A program made the position numbers and the translations under genes. DNA of 64,000 bases from the NCBI RefSeq assembly GCF_016901135.1, contig NZ_JAFEVL010000030.1, positions 248,001-312,000 of the forward strand, given 5' to 3'. The notes beneath the pieces are model-generated. The model worked only from the letters and a program-made list of their open reading frames with translations. It had not been told where the DNA came from and ran no database searches. Below are positions 28,391 through 36,584 of this stretch, in pieces. Every line of letters begins with the position of its first letter. Within the stretch, counting starts at the first letter, position 1. This DNA is from Martinezella lusitana (GTDB lineage Bacteria; Pseudomonadota; Alphaproteobacteria; Rhizobiales; Rhizobiaceae).

Positions 28391-29065
28391 GTGACCGACA
28401 TTGGTCAATTGCTCGGCTGCCCCCTGTTTGCCGGCGTAGCCCGCGAAAGCGTCGTGCTCGACGCCCGCGATTTGCGGACCCGCTTCTATGCGCCGGGCCA
28501 GATCGTGTTCAACCAGGACGATACGAGCGGCGATGTCTATTTTCTGCGCTCCGGATTGCTGTTGGCTCTCTATCTCGATCAGGATGGCAGGGAGCTTATC
28601 TTCACGCGGCTGAACACTCATGACTATTTCGGAGAACTGTCAGCCATTGATGGCGGTAAGCGTTCCCTTTCGGTCTATTCAAAAACCGATTCCTGCCTGA
28701 TCATCATGAAACGACAGGCATTTCTGGATCTGCTCGAGACGATACCCCTAGTGCGACAGCGGATCATGATTGACATGGCCGAGCGGATCCGCAGGTTGAC
28801 CAGGCACAGCTACCAACTGACCAGCCAAAGCGTGGATAAGCGTCTGAAGGCCTATCTGGCGCGGATGGCGCTGGAAAGCGGCGCATTCAAGCCGAATGGG
28901 CAGCTGGCAAAATTTCCGACCCATGCCGAAATCGCCGGGTCCATCGGCGCCAGTCGCGAAGAGGTCAGCCGCTCCATCTCCGCCTTGAAGCGAACCGGGA
29001 TTCTGGAGGCCGGGCGGCAGAAGCTGACGATCCTTCAGCCGAACGCCTTGCTCAGCGAACAGTGA
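28391..29065 (+). CDS. Crp/Fnr-family regulator, Crp-type
   Basis: A GTG at 28391 follows GGAAGGA. The 224-residue protein has a cyclic-nucleotide-binding domain with a phosphate-binding cassette (FGELSAIDGGKRSLSV, keeping the Glu and the Arg-Ser pair) and a C-terminal winged helix (THAEIAGSIGASREEVSRSI). There is no Fnr-type Cys cluster, so it probably senses cAMP or cGMP rather than oxygen. It lies inside the unknown locus, convergent with the tail-collar gene, and a nucleotide-cyclase gene is 8 kb away in the same locus. Confidence 0.87.
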   Translation: MTDIGQLLGCPLFAGVARESVVLDARDLRTRFYAPGQIVFNQDDTSGDVYFLRSGLLLALYLDQDGRELIFTRLNTHDYFGELSAIDGGKRSLSVYSKTDSCLIIMKRQAFLDLLETIPLVRQRIMIDMAERIRRLTRHSYQLTSQSVDKRLKAYLARMALESGAFKPNGQLAKFPTHAEIAGSIGASREEVSRSISALKRTGILEAGRQKLTILQPNALLSEQ

Positions 29066-29089
29066 CAGGCGCACCGCGACCGGATCGCC

Positions 29090-29719
29090 CTACTTTGTCT
29101 TTATCAGCCAGTTCACCGCGATATTGACGGCCCGCGTTTCCGTCTTGCTGACGCGCACGTCACCCTCCGGATAAATAGTGTCGGTATGCGACAACGGGTC
29201 AGTCGCGGCCACTTCGAAATTCACCGGTGGTGTTTCTTGCGGCGTAACGGACATAGCAGTCATATTCAACTTATGCTTGTGATCCTGCAACGCATCCTTC
29301 TGGGTCGAGCCGACGCCCTGCGGATTGACGGCCGTACCGGGTGGCGGCGTGCGGTCATCCTTGTCCAACGACTTCTTCAGATCCACGCCACGCAGAAAAT
29401 AGCCGCGGTAGTCGGGCAGCTTGAATTTGTCGTTTCCATCCGCGCCGTAAAGATCGCCGATCACCCGAAAAAGTTCCGGATATTCGGTCCTCAGCAGGCT
29501 GGACCCGTCACAGATCATCCACGGCATATAGCGCAGATCCGTCATGGCCGATGTCAGCGTTTGTGTCTGCTGCAGGAGCTCGCCAGGAAATATAATGATC
29601 GCCCCGATGGGAACGCCATCGTGAACCCCAGGACGCGGGTGCGGGAAGAACTGGTGGCGCGGCTCCTGCCCGGGAAAATTTCCTGGAAAAACAGGCGGAA
29701 TAAACGAAGGTGGCAGCAT
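29090..29719 (-). CDS. Phage tail-collar domain protein
   Basis: The 209-residue protein has a Pro-rich start, then the phage tail-collar signature (PF07484): VPIGAIIIFPGELLQQ, MPWMICDGSSLLRTEYPELF, YGADGNDKFKLPDYRGYFLR. A His-Lys repeat (LQDHKHKLN) is typical of collar/short tail-fibre proteins, and the C-terminus ends VNIAVNWLIKTK. In phages such proteins trimerise and may bind receptors. Here no other virion gene is nearby. AGGAGC precedes the ATG, and the gene is 15 bases after the ~1000-residue protein gene, so they are co-transcribed. Confidence 0.85.
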   Translation of the reverse strand: MLPPSFIPPVFPGNFPGQEPRHQFFPHPRPGVHDGVPIGAIIIFPGELLQQTQTLTSAMTDLRYMPWMICDGSSLLRTEYPELFRVIGDLYGADGNDKFKLPDYRGYFLRGVDLKKSLDKDDRTPPPGTAVNPQGVGSTQKDALQDHKHKLNMTAMSVTPQETPPVNFEVAATDPLSHTDTIYPEGDVRVSKTETRAVNIAVNWLIKTK

Positions 29720-29734
29720 TCGTCGCTCCTGCGA

Positions 29735-32700
29735 TCATTTGAAGGGATTGTCATTCAACAGCGCGACCATTGCGGTCGGAACGGTGATCGACCAACTGTC
29801 CTGGATGGTTTTGGACGGCTCGTCCGGCTGCTCCAGCAGAAGATCGACCGCGCTCGTATCCGCAGTCATGCACGGGGTCAGGTCTTCTGCGCAGGGCCAG
29901 ATCTGACCTGTCCGGAATGCGAGCAGCACCATCCTTGCCGCCTCGGGTTTGACCGACAGCAACAAATGCGCCCGTTTGGCGCGCAGCAAGTCCCGCAGAT
30001 AGCGACTGGGCGAAAACAGCGAGATCAACGCGGTCTGTCCGTCGCTGAGATAGGGGTCCGTAGCAGGGTCCTGGATCAGCTCGATCGCCATTCCATCCCA
30101 GTCGAACGCGTGGCGCAGGAACTGAAAATAACGCGGTTCGAAATTGATGGATGCGGCCTTGCCCGCGGCATCCGTTGATCTCGCAAGCGTTGTGCGGGCA
30201 AACAATGCGATGGCCGCCTGAACGATCTGCTCCTGGACGATCTGCGTCAGAAGCTTGGGATTGTCGGCCTCCAGCGCCTTCTTCTGCTCCGTCAGGGCGG
30301 CGTGATAGTTTGCCATCGCCACCTGGTAGGCAGCCTGGATTCTCTGGTAGGTCGCCATTTGCCAATTGGCCAGCGTCGCGGCGCTGCGCGCGCACTGAAC
30401 CTCTATGCTCGTTGCATAGTAACTATCGAATTCCGTTGCCCCTTCCGCGGGAGAGGTGTCGGGAGCCGGCGCGTCGCCCTGCCCGGACCCGGCCTCTTTG
30501 CCGGAAGCCATGCTCGCTGCGGAAGATGTCTTCGGCGGCGCACTGCACAGGATCGATGCCCGTAGCCGGTCGGCATATTGCGCGGAGGCCACGGTCAGAT
30601 CCCCCTTGAAAGTTGTGATCGTGCCGGTCTGATCCGCCGTCAGGATGACGCCGCTCATCGTCACCTGCGCCGTGGGATTGGCGATGAAACTGCTGATGCT
30701 GACGGTCGCCGTGACGGGCTTATAACCGTCAGGCACGTCCAGTTCCGCGTCCGACAACGGATTTCGGGACTTAAAGCCATTGCTGATCACGCGAAGAGCC
30801 GGCGGCGGCGGCCCGTCCGGGGCAATGCCATAGGCCTGGAAGGCATCGAGATAATAGACCGACGCCGGCGGCGAGCCGGACTTGACCGGTTCCGGCGACA
30901 GGCTGGCATAGGACGTTATGCCCATGGAGGCCGGAGACGGCGGCGCGACAAGCCTGAGGTCATGATACTGCGAAATCGCGTCGGCCAGATGCGCGCCGGG
31001 ATCATCGACGAACATCTCAAACACCAGCCTGTCCTGACTGGCCCGGGTCTGGAGATCGTATGCTCGGTTCACCCAGCAAAACACCGCCTGAAGATTGCCG
31101 TTGTTGCCGGAGTTGGACAGGGTTCGCGTTTGCGTGGTTTCCAGTTCTTCGAATACGCGGCTGCTGCGGCGCAATACCGATTCACGGCGCAAAGCCTTGA
31201 CCGAACGGTCAATGACATCCCGCGCAAATTTCGAAATATCCTGCAGGTAACCGCCGGCCGGTTGATCCTGCACCCACCAGCTGCCGGTGACCTTCATGGA
31301 ATTGGCGTCCGGTTGCCCGTAGTCGGTTTTATAATCGTTGATCGTCGTGGTCGAAACACGGTCCGACAGCGTCTTTTGCACCTGATTGATCAGGTCGGCA
31401 GTCGTGGTATCCCGTCCGAAATTGCTGGTGCTGTCACTCAATGTCTGGTCGTCTTCGACCGTTTCCGTACGCCGCAAATTGCGGCGTACTTCCTGCCGGG
31501 TTTCTCCCGCGATCACGGTTTCAATGCGCTCGATATCTCCGAGCGCATAGCCGCCCGGTCGGTAGTGCACGGTGCGGATGGCGCCGACGGCATAGGGCTG
31601 AACGGCAGGAGGATCGGCCGGAGCCGGAGGCGGATCGACAGGGAAAATATCATCGGGCAGGATCATCACCGCGTTGAGCACGCGCGAAAGCGCCGCGTCT
31701 GACGGTATTGGCGCGGGATCTTCATCCACCTTCGGATGCGCCGCTTTAAAGGCCAGCACCCAGTTGATCAGATGCGTGACCTGCAACAGCCGGATCAAAT
31801 CGGCAAACCAGGTATGATCATAGCCGAGCGTAATCATCAGGGCGATCGCCGAGTTCCATATATCGGTGAGCGTAGCCTGGGCCTCGGTCGACTGCAGCTC
31901 CTTGGCCAGTTTCTCCCAGCTGTCGAACGTCTCCGTCACCCAGTTGTCGAGCCCTGCATAGGTGCAGTCCTTGCTCAGCCGATGCGGAAAATGACGGAAG
32001 CTGGCGTATGGTTTCGCAAGCGGTTGCGTCGGCGTCACAAACGGATCGCTTGGGGTGCCGTTCGTCTCCGGCGAGATCGTGTCGTCAATAAAGGCAACAG
32101 CCGCCTCGCGCTTGGCTGCCGGATCGGTGCCTTTCAACTTCGCATAGAATGCGCTTGCGGCCGCGGCCGCAGGCACAGCCATGAACCGCTGATCGACGAG
32201 ATTGGTCGCCACCTTTGGCCAGGGCTTGATATAGACGAAGGGGAAGAGTTCGCCGGCCTCCAGATGCGCGTCGGCGATCGCCATGCCTTCCGCGGGATCC
32301 GGGATAGGCAGCGGTCCAGGCACCGGCAGATCATCATCCGGCGGAGGAACAGGCGGCGAAGGCGGGACCGGCCGCGTGCTGCCAAAGCAGATCATGAAAC
32401 CGATATAGTTCCAGTAGTAGATGTCATCGGCCTCTTCGATTTCCACCCGGCCCATGATCTGCTGCGAATATTGCACGTCGAGCCCGGTGCGCCAGCGCAA
32501 CCAGCCATGAACCTTGCGGCCACCCGAAAACGCGACGCGGAACGGGGTCTCGTGATCGAAGCGTAAGCCTTCGACAACATATGTCTCGAGCGGTAAAACC
32601 GCCCGGAAGATCTCGGCCGCGACATTCTGCACAGAGTGGCGACCCGCATCCTCATAGGAGATGCGGAAACGGATCACGATTTCTTCGTTCTGGTCCTTAT

Positions 32701-32743
32701 GCGGGATGTCGCGCCATTCCTGGATCTCAGTGTGGCCGGTCAT
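29735..32743 (-). CDS. Large unknown protein (~1002 residues)
   Basis: I do not recognise the family. No signal peptide or membrane helix is visible, so it is probably cytoplasmic. Residues ~1-125 are beta-rich (GWLRWRTGLDVQYSQQIMGR), followed by a Pro-rich linker (PPSPPVPPPDDDLPVPGPLP). In the middle is a charged motif: VHYRPGGYALGDIERIETVI then AGETRQEVRRNLRRTETVED. A long helical, Gln/Ala-rich segment lies near residues 770-850. The ATG at 32743 has GAGGG upstream; a TTG at 32758 overlapping the previous stop is the alternative. It sits between the Nudix-like and tail-collar genes in one operon. Confidence 0.75.
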   Translation of the reverse strand: MTGHTEIQEWRDIPHKDQNEEIVIRFRISYEDAGRHSVQNVAAEIFRAVLPLETYVVEGLRFDHETPFRVAFSGGRKVHGWLRWRTGLDVQYSQQIMGRVEIEEADDIYYWNYIGFMICFGSTRPVPPSPPVPPPDDDLPVPGPLPIPDPAEGMAIADAHLEAGELFPFVYIKPWPKVATNLVDQRFMAVPAAAAASAFYAKLKGTDPAAKREAAVAFIDDTISPETNGTPSDPFVTPTQPLAKPYASFRHFPHRLSKDCTYAGLDNWVTETFDSWEKLAKELQSTEAQATLTDIWNSAIALMITLGYDHTWFADLIRLLQVTHLINWVLAFKAAHPKVDEDPAPIPSDAALSRVLNAVMILPDDIFPVDPPPAPADPPAVQPYAVGAIRTVHYRPGGYALGDIERIETVIAGETRQEVRRNLRRTETVEDDQTLSDSTSNFGRDTTTADLINQVQKTLSDRVSTTTINDYKTDYGQPDANSMKVTGSWWVQDQPAGGYLQDISKFARDVIDRSVKALRRESVLRRSSRVFEELETTQTRTLSNSGNNGNLQAVFCWVNRAYDLQTRASQDRLVFEMFVDDPGAHLADAISQYHDLRLVAPPSPASMGITSYASLSPEPVKSGSPPASVYYLDAFQAYGIAPDGPPPPALRVISNGFKSRNPLSDAELDVPDGYKPVTATVSISSFIANPTAQVTMSGVILTADQTGTITTFKGDLTVASAQYADRLRASILCSAPPKTSSAASMASGKEAGSGQGDAPAPDTSPAEGATEFDSYYATSIEVQCARSAATLANWQMATYQRIQAAYQVAMANYHAALTEQKKALEADNPKLLTQIVQEQIVQAAIALFARTTLARSTDAAGKAASINFEPRYFQFLRHAFDWDGMAIELIQDPATDPYLSDGQTALISLFSPSRYLRDLLRAKRAHLLLSVKPEAARMVLLAFRTGQIWPCAEDLTPCMTADTSAVDLLLEQPDEPSKTIQDSWSITVPTAMVALLNDNPFK

Positions 32744-32754
32744 GATGACATCCC

Positions 32755-33462
32755 TCAACTGTCTATGGTTTCAAGACCCTTGATGATCTGGGCGAACCAG
32801 TCGGTGTCGGAATCCCCGGAGAGGGTCTGGATCCACTGATTATTCTCAAAGCCACCCTGGGCAATCTCGCGGATCGCCGGGTTTGCCAAATCCAGCTCAT
32901 CATCCGGCGGCGCCATGGGAAATGTCTGGGCAATTTTCGCGTAATCGCGAGCTCCCCACTCCTGTTTAAGAATTTTTTCGACGGCCTGGTCACGTTGCTT
33001 AAAGCAGACGCCGATATAGTCGGCGACAAGCTTAAGCTGGTTATCCGCCACCTGAATGTACATCGCGGCATAGCCTTTGATAGTGCCCTTGCGGGTGGGT
33101 ATATTCACACCCCAACGCTGCAAATAGGCAAGCGCATGGATCACCTCGTCATCGTCCCCGACTCCTTCGGTGACGACCTCGTCGTGGGTCGCGAAACTGA
33201 TTTGTCGCCCACATTCCTCGGTGAATTCCTTTTGGCATTCCGAGTAAACATCGGCGTCCTTATCCCAGTCGCCGCCCTCGAATTCCCCACCCGGCAAGGC
33301 GAACTTTGCCGCGCCTTTCAAGGGTTGGCCACCCGGTATGATCGCGCCCCCCTTGCCGGAGAAGAAGTACCCCTTGGCTCTTTTCTGGAAGCAGATGAAC
33401 CGAACGCTTTGCTGCGCCGTACGGGAAAATACGATGGTATAGACAAAATGCAGATCAGGCAT
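32755..33462 (-). CDS. Nudix-like protein with a degenerate Nudix box
   Basis: The 235-residue protein shows a Nudix-like core: ALPGGEFEGGDWDKDADVYS then ECQKEFTEECGRQISF. Against the consensus GX5EX7REUXEEXGU, the first Glu is replaced by Ala and the Arg by Lys, but the EE pair is kept. True Nudix enzymes hydrolyse nucleoside-diphosphate derivatives; with these changes the activity is uncertain. The gene follows the 193-residue protein gene by 38 bases and overlaps or abuts the ~1000-residue protein gene, so it belongs to the operon. Confidence 0.6.
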   Translation of the reverse strand: MPDLHFVYTIVFSRTAQQSVRFICFQKRAKGYFFSGKGGAIIPGGQPLKGAAKFALPGGEFEGGDWDKDADVYSECQKEFTEECGRQISFATHDEVVTEGVGDDDEVIHALAYLQRWGVNIPTRKGTIKGYAAMYIQVADNQLKLVADYIGVCFKQRDQAVEKILKQEWGARDYAKIAQTFPMAPPDDELDLANPAIREIAQGGFENNQWIQTLSGDSDTDWFAQIIKGLETIDS

Positions 33463-33500
33463 GGGACTATCCTTTCTATCCGTTTCAGATGCGGATCGGA

Positions 33501-34082
33501 TCAGGCCGATTCCGCACGATATGAGACAAAGGTGAGTGGCGTGGCCCGCGGTCCGGGCGTGCCGCCGCGAAGCTGAACCTTGAGGGCATGCAGCCCGCTC
33601 AGAGCAAAGGGCGTACCGCAGGCGTCAGTGACCCGGCCGCGCAATTCGACGCGGCAGTCGATCTGAAACTTCAAGCGATCCGGCATGAACACGGCCCACG
33701 ACCCTGCACGGTCGAGCGGCAATTCAGCGATCGGCCGGCTGTTCCGGCAGATGCAGAGCGACAGATCGGGGCGAGGCGTGCCTTGGCTCAGAAGGAGCCC
33801 CGATTTCAATCCGTAACCGTGCGGACCGTCTATCCTGGTTCCCGTGTCAGGGTTACCATGGCCCGGCTGGAGCGGGCATTCGTTGCCGTAACTGTCACGG
33901 ATCAGGAATGCCGGTTCCCAGCCGATGCAGAGAGGGTGATGCCACCCATAACGGCACCGTTCGATCGCCGCCCACAGGACCGGCATGGTGCCGGGCAGCA
34001 TCCCTGATACATCCCAGAAGACACCCACGCGGCTGACATGCGGATTGAGAGAGCCATTCTCGTAGGTCAACCAGGTTTGCAT
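33501..34082 (-). CDS. Unknown 193-residue protein
   Basis: No family is recognised. The sequence is rich in Gly, Pro, Cys and Trp, beta-like and probably compact: VGVFWDVSGMLPGTMPVLWA, RCRYGWHHPLCIGWEPAFLI, CRVELRGRVTDACGTPFALS. There is no signal peptide. It starts only five bases after the stop of the preceding gene and is clearly part of the same operon. The Cys content (about six) is high for a cytoplasmic rhizobial protein. Confidence 0.65.
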   Translation of the reverse strand: MQTWLTYENGSLNPHVSRVGVFWDVSGMLPGTMPVLWAAIERCRYGWHHPLCIGWEPAFLIRDSYGNECPLQPGHGNPDTGTRIDGPHGYGLKSGLLLSQGTPRPDLSLCICRNSRPIAELPLDRAGSWAVFMPDRLKFQIDCRVELRGRVTDACGTPFALSGLHALKVQLRGGTPGPRATPLTFVSYRAESA

Positions 34083-34087
34083 GGCGG

Positions 34088-34732
34088 CTACGACGACGGT
34101 TCGCTCTGCTCATCGTCGATGAATTTCGTGTTCTCCGGAATATCCAGCACGAAAATATAGCCGATGTCCGAAAGGTGGATTCCCGTGTCCAGATGGAAGC
34201 GCACCCGCATCATCTTTCCCGAGGTCTGCACATCGATCTTGACGTTGCCTTTCACATGGAACTTCTCGGCGAGTTCAGGCTTTTCAGGAGCCGGGATCTC
34301 CGTCCAATCGGTGTTCGAGAAAAGATATTTTTGGATCGTCGAGCTGGCCTTGGTGTCCAGGTTGGTTATCGTCAGGGCAAAGCTTTTTGCGCCGAGACTG
34401 ACCGCGCCGGTCTTTTTGTCCTGGACGGCAGGATAGGTTGCCGTGATGGTGACCCTGTCCTTGTCGGTTCCGGCAATACCGCCCGAGGTCCAGCTTTTTG
34501 TGATCGTTGCGTGAAGCTTGGAGCGATCACGATCGTCGCCGGCGGCACTGTCGCCGGTACCGCCAATTGCGTTGTCGGAGCTACCTCCGGCCGCAGCAGC
34601 GGCATCGGAATCTTCCGTGCCGTCGTCCACGATCGGGGAATCGGAGTCGGTCGGGTCGTCGGTATTATCAGGCTTCGTGGCGGCCAAAGCAGATTTCGCC
34701 CCAGAAAGCCTCAGGCTGGTTTCCGTTTTCAT
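34088..34732 (-). CDS. Unknown protein with acidic low-complexity linker and beta-rich domain
   Basis: The ATG at 34732 (AGAGGA upstream) gives 214 residues. Residues ~20-75 are a Ser/Asp/Ala/Gly-rich linker (DDPTDSDSPIVDDGTEDSDA), and the rest is beta-rich (RVTITATYPAVQ, SFALTITNLDTKASS, MRVRFHLDTGIHLSDIGYIF). This shape suggests a surface-type beta sandwich on a flexible tether, though no export signal is seen. The ATG at 34756 is an alternative start but has no ribosome site. The family is unknown to me. Confidence 0.65.
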   Translation of the reverse strand: MKTETSLRLSGAKSALAATKPDNTDDPTDSDSPIVDDGTEDSDAAAAAGGSSDNAIGGTGDSAAGDDRDRSKLHATITKSWTSGGIAGTDKDRVTITATYPAVQDKKTGAVSLGAKSFALTITNLDTKASSTIQKYLFSNTDWTEIPAPEKPELAEKFHVKGNVKIDVQTSGKMMRVRFHLDTGIHLSDIGYIFVLDIPENTKFIDDEQSEPSS

Positions 34733-34834
34733 GGCTATGACTGTCCTCTTGTTCATGAAAGGGAAACCGGGATACCCGCTGACTGCTGGTCTGGTATCCC
34801 GGATCAATGGTCATCTCGCCGAGATGACGGGCGC

Positions 34835-35461
34835 TTACTGGTTGATGTTTTCCAGGTGGAATTCGAAGGGCGACGAGTTTGGGCCTGGGCCGCCGCCGGT
34901 CATGACGATGTCGGCGCTGGTGATCCCGAAGAGATTGATCTCGGTGTTCACCTGGCTGATGATCGCGGAATCGATGACCTGGCCTTCGCTCACCTGGCTG
35001 ACGACGCCGATATAGATGCGCGGCTGGAACTGGAAGACCGCCTTCTGGCCGGGAGCCATGTTGGTCTTGGTCGCCAGCAGTTTGCCATCCTTGAAGATGC
35101 ACGCGCTGATCGCGCCCTGCTTCAGCTGATTGCGCACCTCGACTTCGTTCGGAGAGGTAGCGCCGTTCTTCGACAGTGCCAGCACGTCGCCGGAGTTGTC
35201 CAGGGTCATGTCGAAAGCCTGGCCGTCATAGGCCGTCAGCTGCGGAGTGTAGTTGCCCCAGCTATCCTTGGCCGAAACCTGGAATTGAAGCGGAAAAATG
35301 AACGGATGCGTGTCGAGGCGCCCGCAGTTTTTGATCACCTTCCAGGCGACGGCGATTTCCCCAAAGGATTCCGCGACGTTCTGCTGGAAAATGAGAATGC
35401 TGGAATTGTTCGTGTCGCCCGAACCGTTCCTGAAATTGAGCCTGATGTTCTCGGTTACCAT
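34835..35461 (-). CDS. Unknown beta-rich protein, first gene after the AraC regulator
   Basis: The ATG at 35461 (GAGAGGA upstream) gives 208 residues starting MVTENIRLNFRNGSGDTNNS. Further motifs include FGEIAVAWKVIKNCGRLDTH, DSWGNYTPQLTAYDGQAFDM, and a Gly-rich end ADIVMTGGGPGPNSSPFEFH. It looks like an all-beta, secreted- or particle-type protein without a signal peptide. A truncated copy of its first ~20 residues lies at 27740-27817. I do not assign a function. Confidence 0.7.
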   Translation of the reverse strand: MVTENIRLNFRNGSGDTNNSSILIFQQNVAESFGEIAVAWKVIKNCGRLDTHPFIFPLQFQVSAKDSWGNYTPQLTAYDGQAFDMTLDNSGDVLALSKNGATSPNEVEVRNQLKQGAISACIFKDGKLLATKTNMAPGQKAVFQFQPRIYIGVVSQVSEGQVIDSAIISQVNTEINLFGITSADIVMTGGGPGPNSSPFEFHLENINQ

Positions 35462-35542
35462 TGTCGATATATCCTCTCGTGTTTCGATGAAGCGCGTGGC
35501 CCTCGCCAGCAATTGGACACTAGCCGGCATCGTTGCGGCGTG

Positions 35543-35600
35543 CCTTTGAGCCCGTACCTAAATTCTTTGCGCCTGACATTTTTTGCGAAACTCCATCGGC
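35543..35600. repeat. Source copy of the 57-bp duplicated segment
   Basis: This stretch, at the 3' end of the AraC gene, aligns with 27896-27952 (shared runs include AATTCTTTGCG and CTGACATTTTTT). It is the intact partner of the decayed copy. Confidence 0.65.
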
Positions 35601-36346
35601 CCCTGGTTGTAGAGCCTGCGAAACGCAGTCGAAAAATTGTTCGGATCGCCATAGCCGACAGTCAGCGCAATATTCAGAATGCTCTCTGAACCATCACGCA
35701 GAAGTTGCGCCGCGACTTCACAGCGACGCTGGCGCAGCCACGTCATCGGCCCAACGCCAAATGCCTGGTTGAACGCCCTGTTCAATGTGTTGCGATTGGT
35801 CCCAAGGGTGGCCGCCAGTTCATCGACTGTCACGGGATTGGCGAGGTTGGCGTCCAGCGAGCTGCATGCCGCTCGCACCATAGGATCGCCGCCGATCCCC
35901 GCGGAGGCTGTCGCCTCGTGGATGGCCGTTAAACTGATAAAAAGGCGTCGTTGAATTTCCGGAGGGCTGAAGGGGTACGTGATATAGTCGACGAACCCGC
36001 ACGCAAACAACCGGTCGATGTCAGGCAGATCGCGCCCAACGATCGCAATGGCGGGCGAGGCAGCCGGGGTGTGGCCGAACAGGTCGAGTGAGAGGCCATC
36101 GCCAACATCGACAAGGCTTACGGCACCTACGCTCGGCGTACCGCCTCCATCGTAAACAATGCGGTCAGCGTGTTCCGTCTCTTCGAGAATCTGGCGCAGT
36201 TCCCGGGCCTTGCTTTCTGTAAAGCCCAGGAACAGGAAACGGCGCGGAATGTTCAATTCGATAAGGGGGCTGGCATGCTCCTGCAGCCAGGGCATGCCGA
36301 GGCCAGGCGAAGCCGGGCGGATGTCGCGTATGACGTGCTCAAACAT
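35558..36346 (-). CDS. AraC-family regulator with a degenerate receiver-like domain
   Basis: The C-terminal ~100 residues are a clear AraC double helix-turn-helix (VTVDELAATLGTNRNTLNRA; ILNIALTVGYGDPNNFSTAF then RRLYNQGPMEFRKK). The N-terminal half looks like a response-regulator fold (AIAIVGRDLPDIDRLFACGF then VDYITYPFSPPEIQRRLF), but the usual Lys before 'PF' is Tyr and no clear phospho-acceptor Asp is seen. It is probably a phosphorylation-independent sensor. It lies directly upstream of the unknown operon and likely controls it. Confidence 0.8.
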   Translation of the reverse strand: MFEHVIRDIRPASPGLGMPWLQEHASPLIELNIPRRFLFLGFTESKARELRQILEETEHADRIVYDGGGTPSVGAVSLVDVGDGLSLDLFGHTPAASPAIAIVGRDLPDIDRLFACGFVDYITYPFSPPEIQRRLFISLTAIHEATASAGIGGDPMVRAACSSLDANLANPVTVDELAATLGTNRNTLNRAFNQAFGVGPMTWLRQRRCEVAAQLLRDGSESILNIALTVGYGDPNNFSTAFRRLYNQGPMEFRKKCQAQRI

Positions 36347-36584
36347 GGTGAGATCCGATGAAGTTTGGATGCCGCGTCGGCATCGGTTGACTTCATCAGC
36401 AAATCGGGATCAGCCGTTCCGCTCTGTGCGGCGCCTCACACAAAGCGTCCCAGATGCGCTTTTCCCGCGATTTTTGAATATAGGCTCCGCAACTTCAGTT
36501 ATCGGATCAAAGATATCGTGCGGAAAATTTCAGCTCGCGCTCACGGTTACGGATGCGTAACCTGGGGCGTCGGTCCAGCCAGTT

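Noticed and set aside
29090..36346. Prophage or prophage remnant because of the tail-collar gene
   Set aside because: No integrase, terminase, capsid, portal, tail tube, sheath or lysis gene is recognisable, and the neighbours are enzymes and regulators.
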